This document shows positions 1 through 7,441 of a DNA stretch of 11,536 bases, in pieces. A program made the position numbers and the translations under genes. The stretch is from Candidatus Cloacimonadota bacterium. GTDB taxonomy: Bacteria; Cloacimonadota; Cloacimonadia; Cloacimonadales; Cloacimonadaceae. The notes under the pieces were generated by a model that had not been told where the DNA came from, did not search any database, and saw only the letters and a list, made by a program, of their open reading frames with translations. The stretch spans positions 1-11,536 of the forward strand of contig JALNWR010000081.1 of NCBI GenBank assembly GCA_023230795.1, written 5' to 3'. Every line of letters begins with the position of its first letter. Within the stretch, counting starts at the first letter, position 1.

Positions 1-216
1 AATCTGCTGATGATTATAGGCACCATCTGTGGTGTGTACTTCTTTTACTTCAGCAAGAAACAGGAAGGAGTCTCCAAGGCCGTCTCCAAGGTCGGCATCT
101 GGTTTCTGATGGTAAGCTTCGGCGCTACTTTCGGTTACACAGTGATGGCACGCATCTCGCTTTTGATCGGCCGCCTGGATTTCCTCTTGGGAGACTGGTT
201 ACACCTGATAAAATAA
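1..216 (+). CDS. C-terminal end of an unidentified membrane protein (5' truncated)
   Basis: The reading frame is open from the first base of the window and stops with TAA at 214-216, so this is the last 71 codons of a longer gene; the ATG at 10 is probably internal. The visible part has two hydrophobic stretches separated by a short charged segment (SKKQEGVSKAVSKVG). The first is MIIGTICGVYFFYF; the second is a longer one containing GIWFLMVSFGATFGYTV, followed by ISLLIGRLDFLL. This suggests at least two membrane-spanning helices at the C terminus. I do not recognise the family and give no function. It ends 10 nt before the acyl-ACP synthetase gene, whose Shine-Dalgarno site overlaps this stop codon, so the two are very likely co-transcribed. 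A lysophospholipid transporter partner (as in LplT-Aas) was considered because of the neighbour, but nothing in this fragment supports it. Confidence 0.75.
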   Translation, partial: NLLMIIGTICGVYFFYFSKKQEGVSKAVSKVGIWFLMVSFGATFGYTVMARISLLIGRLDFLLGDWLHLIK

Positions 217-226
217 AGGATAAAAT

Positions 227-1756
227 ATGCTACAATTACATCATCGCTTCATACAGTCCGCAAAGCGCTTTCCCCAGCGCATAGCAGTTTACGACAAAAC
301 CACCGGGGCAGATTATAGTTATAACAAGATGCTGATTGCCAGCCTGATCCTGAGAGGGCACATTGGCAAGATCAAAGGTAGATATATCGGCATCCTGCTG
401 CCCACAGGTGCAGGATCCATGCTCACCATCCTGGGAACCCTGATGAACGGCAAGATTCCGGTCATGATAAATTACGCCACCATGGCTATAGAAAACTGCC
501 GCTATGCCCAGGACAAATGCCAATTTAAGACCATCATCACCAGCAAACAGCTCCTGATAAAACTTGGGATCGAGCCCATAAAAGACATGGTCTTTGTGGA
601 AGACATCTTAGCGGAAGTGACCCTGGCTGCCAAGCTCAAAGCGGCTGCGACCTCCAAGCTGCCCTTCCCCTTGCTGAAACGTATGGTGCATAGTGGAAAC
701 CTTTCTGAAATCTCGGTGATTCTGTTTACCAGCGGCAGTGAAAAAGAACCCAAAGCGGTGCAACTCTCACACCGCAATATCTTGCACAACGTAAATGCCT
801 TCCCCAAAATGATACACTTGGATGAAAACGACGTTTTTGCCTCCATCCTGCCCTTGTTCCATGTCTTTGGACTCACCGTGGATTTCTGGCTGCCGGCTTT
901 GATCGGAGCCAGCATGGTAACCTATGCCAATCCCCTGGATTTTCGTACGGTCTGCGACTATATCCGGGATTATAAAGTTACCTTCATCGCCGCCACTCCA
1001 GCCTTTTTCTATGGCTATTTACAAAAGTCCAGCCCGGGAGATTTTGCCTCGGTGAAGATCGCTATAGCCGGAGCTGACAGACTTCCCGATAAAATCTATG
1101 AAGGATTCCTGGAAAAACACAAGCTTACAGTATTGGAAGGATATGGAACCACCGAAACCAGCCCGGTGATATCCACCTGCATTCCCGGGCAACACAAACA
1201 CGGCTCTATTGGACGTCCCATACCAAACACCCAGGTGCGCATCCTCGATATTGATACGGATGAAATTTTAGGCCCCAATCAAGAAGGAAAGATCCTTGTG
1301 AAAGGCGATCTGGTGATGGAAGGCTATTTGCACGATTTGGAAGAAACCTCCTTCCGCATTCGTAATGGCTGGTACGATACCGGCGATATCGGCCTCATCG
1401 ATGAAGACGGATATCTTTATCACAAGGGACGCCTCAAACGCTTTGTAAAAGTAGGCGGAGAGATGGTATCCTTGGTAAAAGTAGAGCAACATCTCAGTGA
1501 TCTTTTGCCCGATGATATCATCTGCTGCGTGGTCGATGTCCCCCATCCCACCAAGGGTGCCGATGTGGTAGCTGCCGTAACCACCGGAGATTTTGACATG
1601 CACAAAGTGCTCAAGCAATTGAAAAAAGAGCTGCCCCCGATCGCCATTCCCAAACAGTTTCACGTGATCGAAGACATCCCCATGATGGCCTCCGGAAAGG
1701 TAAATTTCCGCGAGATAGAGAAATTGGTGCGTGAGCAAAAGGGCAAAAAGCGTTGA
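227..1756 (+). CDS. Aas-type acyl-[ACP]/acyl-CoA synthetase (AMP-binding, ANL superfamily), stand-alone
   Basis: This 509-residue adenylate-forming enzyme should activate a carboxylic acid, probably a long-chain fatty acid, with ATP and pass the acyl group to a thiol carrier (ACP or CoA) in the cytoplasm or at the inner membrane. The ANL motifs are present in order: the Thr/Ser/Gly phosphate loop TSGSEKEPKA (168-177), GYGTTET (305-311), the ribose-binding YDTGD (383-387), the hinge region KGRLKRFVKVGGEMVSLVKVE (from 400), and a catalytic lysine in SGKVNF (K491). The GR(L/V)KRF-GEMVSL hinge resembles the synthetase half of Escherichia coli Aas more than the usual GRxKD of acyl-CoA ligases, which favours acyl-ACP ligase activity. 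The PlsC-type acyltransferase half of Aas is absent. The start at ATG 227 follows AAGGA (216-220) with 6 nt spacing. The gene ends in TGA overlapping the ATG of the next gene, which indicates translational coupling. The substrate is inferred. Confidence 0.9.
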   Translation: MLQLHHRFIQSAKRFPQRIAVYDKTTGADYSYNKMLIASLILRGHIGKIKGRYIGILLPTGAGSMLTILGTLMNGKIPVMINYATMAIENCRYAQDKCQFKTIITSKQLLIKLGIEPIKDMVFVEDILAEVTLAAKLKAAATSKLPFPLLKRMVHSGNLSEISVILFTSGSEKEPKAVQLSHRNILHNVNAFPKMIHLDENDVFASILPLFHVFGLTVDFWLPALIGASMVTYANPLDFRTVCDYIRDYKVTFIAATPAFFYGYLQKSSPGDFASVKIAIAGADRLPDKIYEGFLEKHKLTVLEGYGTTETSPVISTCIPGQHKHGSIGRPIPNTQVRILDIDTDEILGPNQEGKILVKGDLVMEGYLHDLEETSFRIRNGWYDTGDIGLIDEDGYLYHKGRLKRFVKVGGEMVSLVKVEQHLSDLLPDDIICCVVDVPHPTKGADVVAAVTTGDFDMHKVLKQLKKELPPIAIPKQFHVIEDIPMMASGKVNFREIEKLVREQKGKKR

Positions 1757-2430
1757 TGGAGATCACTTCTTTAAAACACCCAGACTATCAGCCGCTGCTG
1801 GATAATATCGCAGAAATAGCCGCCCAGATCCACTCTTATGGCTGGGCTGAGGCCAATGCCGGCAATCTCAGCATCGACGTCAGCGATATCGTGTATAAAC
1901 ATCTCCAGACTCAAGAAAGATGGTATATCGTCTCCCGCACAGGCAGCCGCTACCGGCAGACCGCTCTCCGCCCCGGTGACAATCTGCTTTTGATAAGCTG
2001 CAATAAAGATAAGGAAACCTTCTTCCCTGCACATGCCAGACCCACCAGTGAATGGATCAGTCACCGCTGTCTGCAGATGGCAAATGCGCGCTTTAAAGTG
2101 ATACTGCACACCCACCCCGCCGAGATCATTGCTCTGTCAGCCCTGCCCATCATGCAGCAGCCGGAGGCCTTTAACCGGATGCTGCCAGAACTTTTGCCAG
2201 AGCTGCCCTTATACTTACCGGAAGGAATAGCAATCTGCCCTTATCAACCGCCCGGCTCGTTGCAGCTTTGCCAAAGCAGCCAAAAGGTATTGACCGATCA
2301 AAAAGCCCTGATCTGGATGGGGCACGGCCTGCTCACCTTTGCTCAAGATCTGGATGAAGCCCTGGATTATATGGAGATCATCGTAAAAGCAGCGCGCATC
2401 TTCTTTTTGAAAGCAAATCTGCCGGGCTAA
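1756..2430 (+). CDS. Class II aldolase family protein, rhamnulose-1-phosphate aldolase (RhaD)-like
   Basis: This 224-residue protein matches the zinc-dependent class II aldolase/adducin fold and, in its motif wording, RhaD, which cleaves L-rhamnulose-1-phosphate to dihydroxyacetone phosphate and L-lactaldehyde. Visible motifs are NAGNLS (34-39, phosphate-binding loop), a TGS motif, PTSEW..H (96-103, with E99 as the likely catalytic glutamate), HTHP (H118 and H120, metal ligands) and MGHG (H190, third metal ligand). The spacing from E to HxH to H resembles RhaD (E117, H141/H143, H212) with a roughly 5-residue deletion. It is about 50 residues shorter than E. coli RhaD. I chose ATG 1756, which shares its A with the TGA of the upstream gene; a TTG at 1753 is in frame but less likely. 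No other rhamnose gene is in view, so the true substrate could be another sugar phosphate. Confidence 0.8.
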   Translation: MEITSLKHPDYQPLLDNIAEIAAQIHSYGWAEANAGNLSIDVSDIVYKHLQTQERWYIVSRTGSRYRQTALRPGDNLLLISCNKDKETFFPAHARPTSEWISHRCLQMANARFKVILHTHPAEIIALSALPIMQQPEAFNRMLPELLPELPLYLPEGIAICPYQPPGSLQLCQSSQKVLTDQKALIWMGHGLLTFAQDLDEALDYMEIIVKAARIFFLKANLPG

Positions 2431-2442
2431 ACACACAATATG

Positions 2443-2471
2443 AGCAATTGCATGATATACAGGCAATTGCT
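2443..2471. repeat. Twin GCAATTGC palindromes forming a 9-bp inverted repeat
   Basis: AGCAATTGC (2443-2451) and GCAATTGCT (2463-2471) are perfect reverse complements separated by 11 nt. Each contains the self-palindromic octamer GCAATTGC, so the site is both an inverted and a direct repeat with a 19-bp period. It lies 13 nt after the aldolase stop codon. No T-tract follows, so it is not a standard intrinsic terminator. It could be a paired operator or a 3' mRNA hairpin. Confidence 0.55.
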
Positions 2472-2501
2472 GTCCGCACCCGAAGCGATCCTCCTGATAA
2501 A

Positions 2502-2528
2502 TTAGCAGACTGGAGCATAGACTGCTAA
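2502..2528. promoter_or_regulatory. CIRCE-like HrcA operator upstream of htpG
   Basis: The sequence reads TTAGCAGAC, nine bases, GACTGCTAA. The CIRCE consensus is TTAGCACTC-N9-GAGTGCTAA, so the spacer length is exact and 15 of 18 positions match. Two of the three departures (G at left position 7, C at right position 3) are compensatory and keep the dyad. CIRCE is the known binding site of the heat-shock repressor HrcA, and the downstream gene is a heat-shock chaperone. The site ends 7 bp upstream of a perfect TTGACA, which is further upstream than usual for CIRCE; control by HrcA is an inference. Confidence 0.7.
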
Positions 2529-2535
2529 ATATCTC

Positions 2536-2563
2536 TTGACAGTTTCACCCGCCTGACTATCTT
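2536..2563 (+). promoter_or_regulatory. Candidate sigma70-type promoter of htpG
   Basis: A perfect -35 box TTGACA (2536-2541) is followed after 16 bp by TATCTT (2558-2563), a 4 of 6 match to the -10 consensus. This places transcription start near 2570 and leaves a short leader of about 30 nt before the htpG start. The position directly after the CIRCE-like dyad supports it as the regulated promoter. The -10 box is weak, so its exact position is uncertain. Confidence 0.5.
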
Positions 2564-2602
2564 ATCACTTTAGAAACACATTACAAAAAGGAGTTTATGA
2601 GC

Positions 2603-4606
2603 ATGGCTACAAAAAAGAAGAAAGAAACCGGGGCGCTCAGTATTCACACTGAGAATATATTCCCCATCATAAAGAAATGGCTGTATTCCCAGCATGATAT
2701 ATTCCTGCGGGAATTGGTCTCAAATGCCGTGGATGCTATCTCAAAGCGTAAATATGCAGATGATGATTTCAAGCCGGAAGACATGAAAATAGAGATCAAA
2801 CTGGATAAATCCAAGAAAACCTTGGAAATAAATGACACAGGCATCGGCATGACCGCTGATGAGATCAAGAAGTACATCAATCAGATCGCCTTCTCCGGAG
2901 CCGCAGATTTTGTGAATAAATTCAAGGATGTCCAGAGCAACATCATCGGGCATTTTGGGCTGGGCTTTTATTCGTCCTTCATGGTGTCGGACAAGGTTAC
3001 CATCGATTCCCTCTCCATCGAAGAAGGCAGCACTCCGGCTTTTTGGGAGTGTGATGGCACCACTGCATACACCATGTCTGAAGGCAAGCGCAAGGAAGTG
3101 GGAACCACCATCACCCTGCACTTTAATGAAGACTCCAAGGATTATGCCGAAGATGACAAGATCAAAGAAATCCTGGAGCGATATTGTAACTTCATGCCCT
3201 ATCCCATCATGTTTGACGGCAAGCAGATAAACCAATTGGAAGCGCTATGGAATCGCCCCCCTTCTGAGGTCAAAGATGAGGAGTATATCGAATTTTACAA
3301 ACAGGTCTTTCACGATTACCAAGACCCCGTATTCTGGATTCATCTCAATGTAGATTTCCCCTTCAACCTCAAAGGCATCCTGTATTTCCCAAAACTGCGC
3401 AACGAACCGGAATTCTTCAAAGGCGAGGTCAAACTCTTCTGCAACAACGTATTTGTGGCAGACAACCTGGAAGACCTCATCCCGGAATTTCTGCTTCTCC
3501 TCAAAGGTGGCATAGATATTCCGGATATCCCGCTCAACGTCTCCCGCAGCTTTTTGCAAAATGACACCCAGGTGCAGAAGATATCCAAGTATATCATCAA
3601 AAAGGTAGCAGACAATTTTCTGGCAACCTTCAAAGCAGACCGCAAAAAGTACGAGGAATATTGGCAGGACATCCACACCTTTATCAAGTTTGGCATGCTC
3701 AAGGAAGACGATTTCTTCGAGGCCATGAAGGATATCGCCATCTTCAAATCCGCCAGTGGAGATTATCTCACGGTGGAAGAATACAAGCTGCGTAATGCCG
3801 CACATTCCAAGGAAGACAGCACCAAAATCTGGTATGCTGCCAGTGAAGACACCCAGGTGAGCTATTTGAATCTGATGAAAGAACAGGGCCTGGAAGTGAT
3901 CTATCAGACCTCCCCGTTGGACATTCACCTGTATCAGAGATTGGAAGGCAAGCTGGAGAAAGTGGAATTTATCCGCGTGGATAGCGAAGTAAACGAAGTA
4001 TTGGTAAATCAGGAAACCGGCAGCATTTCAGAAGCTGACCGCGAGCATCTGAAGAAACTGTTTTACAATGCCCTGGGTCAGAAAGTGGAAGCTTCTTTCA
4101 GCAAAGACAGCCTCAAGGACTTCTTTAAAAACCATCCTGAAGCCGCCACGCTTTTGACCCCTTATCAAATCCAGAAAGATGAACAGACCCTGATAAACCT
4201 GCTGGACCTGCCCGCAGATATAGTGCAAAAGCTGGGTCCAAAAGCTATGGAAGCATTGCAAAACCAAGCCTATACCGAGCTCAAGGTAGAAGTGAAAAAC
4301 CTCAAAACCAAAGAGATTCCCGGCATCATCGTCTTTAGCGAATTTATGCGTCGCTGGCATGATATGGATATGGTCTCCCGCATGGGCGCCGGTGGCGATA
4401 TGCTAAAGAACCACTCTCTGGTCGTCAATACCGAAAATGAAGTGATCCAAAAGATCCTGAAGCTGGACAAAGCCGGCAAGAAAGAGGAAGTAGATACCCT
4501 CTGCGCTTACATCCATGATCTCTCGCTGCTGGAACAAAAACCATTCAGCGGAGAAGAACTAAAAGGCTTCATTCAAAAAGCCAATAAAGTTCTATCCTAT
4601 ATATAA
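2603..4606 (+). CDS. htpG: Chaperone HtpG (bacterial Hsp90)
   Basis: This is a 667-residue HtpG, the cytosolic dimeric ATP-dependent Hsp90 chaperone. The N-terminal GHKL ATPase domain is clear: RELVSNAVDA (36-45) with the catalytic Glu and Mg-binding Asn, DTGIGM (78-83), GHFGLGFYS (116-124, ATP lid glycines) and GTTITLH. The middle domain includes the WNRPPSEV region, FPFNLKGILYFP and a basic NVSRSFLQND stretch, which carries the Arg expected to contact ATP. The C-terminal dimerisation region follows and, as in bacteria, has no MEEVD tail. Length and wording resemble Bacteroidetes HtpG (somewhat longer than the 624-residue E. coli protein). I chose ATG 2603 because AAGGAG (2588-2593) is 9 nt upstream; the ATG at 2597, two codons earlier, leaves only 3 nt. 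The gene appears monocistronic, with a CIRCE-like operator and promoter before it and a strong terminator after it. Confidence 0.97.
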   Translation: MATKKKKETGALSIHTENIFPIIKKWLYSQHDIFLRELVSNAVDAISKRKYADDDFKPEDMKIEIKLDKSKKTLEINDTGIGMTADEIKKYINQIAFSGAADFVNKFKDVQSNIIGHFGLGFYSSFMVSDKVTIDSLSIEEGSTPAFWECDGTTAYTMSEGKRKEVGTTITLHFNEDSKDYAEDDKIKEILERYCNFMPYPIMFDGKQINQLEALWNRPPSEVKDEEYIEFYKQVFHDYQDPVFWIHLNVDFPFNLKGILYFPKLRNEPEFFKGEVKLFCNNVFVADNLEDLIPEFLLLLKGGIDIPDIPLNVSRSFLQNDTQVQKISKYIIKKVADNFLATFKADRKKYEEYWQDIHTFIKFGMLKEDDFFEAMKDIAIFKSASGDYLTVEEYKLRNAAHSKEDSTKIWYAASEDTQVSYLNLMKEQGLEVIYQTSPLDIHLYQRLEGKLEKVEFIRVDSEVNEVLVNQETGSISEADREHLKKLFYNALGQKVEASFSKDSLKDFFKNHPEAATLLTPYQIQKDEQTLINLLDLPADIVQKLGPKAMEALQNQAYTELKVEVKNLKTKEIPGIIVFSEFMRRWHDMDMVSRMGAGGDMLKNHSLVVNTENEVIQKILKLDKAGKKEEVDTLCAYIHDLSLLEQKPFSGEELKGFIQKANKVLSYI

Positions 4607-4622
4607 ATAGATATATCAAGTT

Positions 4623-4658
4623 AAGGCTAAGCTTTATATAAAGCTTAGCCTTTTTTTT
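4623..4658 (+). terminator. Intrinsic terminator of htpG
   Basis: A perfect 30-bp palindrome (4623-4652, arms AAGGCTAAGCTTTAT and its complement) runs directly into eight T residues (4651-4658), 17 nt after the htpG stop codon. The U-tract is on the plus-strand side only, so it is oriented to end htpG. The hairpin also lies 75 bp beyond the stop of the convergent beta-helix gene and might slow transcription from that side. Confidence 0.92.
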
Positions 4659-4732
4659 CGAGCAGAAATATGCGATAATCTGCAAGAGCTATCCGGGGAT
4701 GAGGCCGGCTTGGACCACAGAGTTATTTGACA

Positions 4733-7366
4733 CTATTTCAGCTTAATTACTTTACTTTTCAGTGACCTGCCATTTGCTTGCAAGCGGGCAAAATACAGTC
4801 CACAGGAGACTCTATTTCCTGCTTGGTCACATCCATCCCAAATGGCCTCATGCTTACCATGTCTCTTTGCTTCATTCACCAGGCTTTTAACGAGCTGTCC
4901 TTTCAGGTTATAAATATCTATTTTCACCAATCCGGCTTTGGGAACAAAGTAGCGAAGGGTAGTGTGACCATAAAAGGGGTTCGGACTCAGCAGCATGCTG
5001 AACTGATCCGGGGGATTCAGGAGGTCTTCTGTATCCACTACCTCAATGTAACACAATACTTCATCACCGGGATCAGACTCCAATAAGCCATACATTGCGG
5101 TAATGTAATAACTGTAGTATCCGCTCTTGTCGATGGCATCGGTGTATTGCCTCTGGGCCGGATCGCTCAGTTCCGCTCTGAGATCACCGTTCCTGTAAAC
5201 GCGAAAACCGGATAGCGCTCTGAGAATTCCGGGCATAACCCAACTAAGCGCTACAGAGTTTTCACCCACCTTGGCACTAAGGCTGACGGGGATTGGTATA
5301 TTTTGATATTCATACGCTCCGATGTCTATGCGGGCGATGTCATCGGCATCACCATCCCAAAACCTCTCATTGCCGCCAATATCTAAGCAACCCAGATCAA
5401 GTGCATCTGCATCAGGGCTTCCCATGTCGATCATCGGCGATTCGGCCAGCAGGCTGTAAGGGTGTTCGGTTTGATTGCGAAACATAGGGTCTATATTCAC
5501 ATTCCCTTCGCCCCAAGTAACGGTGTTATACGGGCTTTGATTTACTACTCCGGCGCTTCCGCCCCGGATATTATTATATGCTAAATGCAGGTCTGTGATT
5601 TGCCCATTTTCTAAGAATAGAAGCAATATCTCAAGGTCCATTTCCGGATTCCAGAAGATGTTGTTGTTCAGATAAGCAGTTTCAATTACAGATAATATAT
5701 TGCTGCCACCGCTATTGCCGGTAAACGTACAGTTTTGAATCGTCACAGTATCGTTTATTGCGCGCACGTTCATCATCTTTTCTCCGCTGTTGGCTTGATA
5801 GTTGTCGGCAAAGAGAGAATTATTGATATTCACCTTCAATCTTTGGGCCTGAGGTCTCGGGTGAATTTGTAGTACAGAATTAAAGGCATACTCGTCAGCA
5901 CTGTTGCTACTGCAATTAGTTATACTCAGACGGTTTATATTTACAGTGCCCGAGAAACCAGCGTTAAGACTAATTAAATTAGCTCGTGATGCAAAACCGG
6001 AGCGTACATTATTGATGCGAATATTATCAAGATTCATGAGCCCTTTGCAGCATAACGCAGCAATGCCCATTACCGTAGCCGACTCACCGCCGGACACATT
6101 ATCTATCGAGATATTCTCTAAATTGATATCTGTGCTCTCGGATAATGTTATCGTCTCCGCTATTCTATCAGAGTAGAGATTGTATATTTTGAGGTTCTTA
6201 AACGAAATATTGCTTGCGTAAATGGCAATCAAAGCAGCCTCAGCATTTCGCAAGGATAGATTCGACACAGACATATTCTCATTATGAGGTGGGGACAAGA
6301 GTATGGTAGTATTACCTTCTCCATCCAATATCGTCAGATCTTCTGAAGCGCCGACGAGACTGGTATTGCTCTTTACCGGGAAGGGAAACATTTGGTTATT
6401 CAGGCTCGGAGAATAAACTCCTTCCGCCAGGTGAACCGTCTTGGGATCATCAATATCGGAGGCAATCATATACATTGCCTTAAAGACGGTTTGAAATGGG
6501 TCATGGGCACTTGTCCCGCTGTTTTCATCGCTTCCCCAGGGCGCCACATAGAGGTCCTGATTTATTTCCTGATGCCCAATTGTATTCAGAATATCAAAAC
6601 TGAAAGTATTGATTTGATTGTGTAAGTATGCATATGCATTGGCATAAAAATTCCAGGGCTTTGCCACCGTAAAAGTATCCACCACTACCGCGGTATGGGC
6701 ACTGTTGACGGTATAAATATCTGTACCTGCGGCTGCGTAGTTGTTATATATACTACAGCGATTGACGGGGTCAAAGGTGAGTGACCAAGAACCGGTAGTG
6801 ACATCTTCAAATCCCACCCCGCCACCTAATGTGGCGATATTTTCGAAGATTGAGGTGCCGCTCAGAAATACATTTGCAGTGACTGCGTACAATCCTCCCC
6901 CCAATCCGGATTTGTTTTTACATATTACGTTGTTGATAAGATTTACTTTTCTATCGCCCGATAAGCCGCCAATCTGAATCCCTCCCCCTATGGATAAGAC
7001 GTTAAATGGATCGTAAAATCCCGATCCGTTGGTTATGGTAAATCCCCGGATTGTGAGCTCTGATTCTTGATTTTGGATAATGATGGTGCTGCCGCTTTGA
7101 TTGCCATCTATGATGGTGTTGTGTTTATATTCCGGATTGCCGGTAGTGAGTTCCAGACTCGCAAGGCAAATGTTCTTACCCATCATGCTCAAATTTTCAA
7201 CGTACCTGCCGGGATATACCAGGACTGTGTCCCCATCGCAGCTCTGAGCGATTGCTTCTTGAATATAGAGGTAGTCCTGAGTCCCATCCCCGGAAACACT
7301 CAGAATAGTCGCGCGCGCCTGACTCAGGAGCAAAATGACGGACAAAGTTATGATGATTTTGCGCAT
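4733..7366 (-). CDS. Secreted right-handed beta-helix protein with fibronectin-III-like domain and C-terminal sorting domain
   Basis: This 877-residue exported protein starts with a clear signal peptide (residues 1-19, cleavage after SQARA). Residues 20 to about 688 form two parallel beta-helix blocks. The first carries the CDGDTVLVYPGRYVENL motif (43-59) and GGG turns; the second opens with a DUF1565-like DLYVAPWGSDENSGT (271-285). The helix closes with SPMIDMGSPD...IDIGAYEY (643-687). A fibronectin-III-like domain (about 690-786) and a FlgD-like/type A sorting tail (about 787-877: SPNPF, VKIDIYNLKGQLV, W(D)G, GNRVSCGLYF, VIKLK) follow. Such tails direct type IX-like export and surface anchoring in Bacteroidetes; use of that route here is inferred. 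No catalytic residues are evident, so adhesion or polysaccharide binding is as likely as an enzyme role. Minus-strand AAGGAA, 6 nt upstream of ATG 7366, supports the start. It lies 75 bp downstream of a related gene. Confidence 0.88.
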   Translation of the reverse strand: MRKIIITLSVILLLSQARATILSVSGDGTQDYLYIQEAIAQSCDGDTVLVYPGRYVENLSMMGKNICLASLELTTGNPEYKHNTIIDGNQSGSTIIIQNQESELTIRGFTITNGSGFYDPFNVLSIGGGIQIGGLSGDRKVNLINNVICKNKSGLGGGLYAVTANVFLSGTSIFENIATLGGGVGFEDVTTGSWSLTFDPVNRCSIYNNYAAAGTDIYTVNSAHTAVVVDTFTVAKPWNFYANAYAYLHNQINTFSFDILNTIGHQEINQDLYVAPWGSDENSGTSAHDPFQTVFKAMYMIASDIDDPKTVHLAEGVYSPSLNNQMFPFPVKSNTSLVGASEDLTILDGEGNTTILLSPPHNENMSVSNLSLRNAEAALIAIYASNISFKNLKIYNLYSDRIAETITLSESTDINLENISIDNVSGGESATVMGIAALCCKGLMNLDNIRINNVRSGFASRANLISLNAGFSGTVNINRLSITNCSSNSADEYAFNSVLQIHPRPQAQRLKVNINNSLFADNYQANSGEKMMNVRAINDTVTIQNCTFTGNSGGSNILSVIETAYLNNNIFWNPEMDLEILLLFLENGQITDLHLAYNNIRGGSAGVVNQSPYNTVTWGEGNVNIDPMFRNQTEHPYSLLAESPMIDMGSPDADALDLGCLDIGGNERFWDGDADDIARIDIGAYEYQNIPIPVSLSAKVGENSVALSWVMPGILRALSGFRVYRNGDLRAELSDPAQRQYTDAIDKSGYYSYYITAMYGLLESDPGDEVLCYIEVVDTEDLLNPPDQFSMLLSPNPFYGHTTLRYFVPKAGLVKIDIYNLKGQLVKSLVNEAKRHGKHEAIWDGCDQAGNRVSCGLYFARLQANGRSLKSKVIKLK

Positions 7367-7388
7367 ATCAAGTTCCTTGGTTTTCTTG

Positions 7389-7425
7389 AGACCAGCTCTT
7401 ACAGCACTGCCGCAAGAGCTGGTCT
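7389..7425. repeat. 12-bp intercistronic inverted repeat between the two beta-helix genes
   Basis: AGACCAGCTCTT (7389-7400) pairs perfectly with AAGAGCTGGTCT (7414-7425) around a 13-nt loop. It lies between the stop of the upstream beta-helix gene (7442) and the start of the downstream one (7366). On the minus strand no U-tract follows, so a simple intrinsic terminator is unlikely. An mRNA-processing or stability hairpin, or an attenuator that lowers expression of the second gene, would fit. Confidence 0.7.
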
Positions 7426-7441
7426 GCAGTTATCGGTTTTC

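Noticed and set aside
2928..3230. 100-codon plus-strand frame within htpG in another frame
   Set aside because: The overlapping HtpG frame contains the ATPase motifs, so this frame is a shadow.
3245..3928. 227-codon minus-strand frame inside htpG
   Set aside because: It lies wholly antisense to a well-conserved chaperone gene and reflects codon bias; there is no start signal or recognisable product.
4733..7366. Pectate lyase or other polysaccharide lyase activity
   Set aside because: The beta-helix fold is shared with such enzymes but no catalytic motif can be seen, so no enzyme function is assigned.
7389..7425. Rho-independent terminator of the 9721-7442 gene
   Set aside because: On the minus strand the stem is followed by CAAGAAAACC, not a U-tract.
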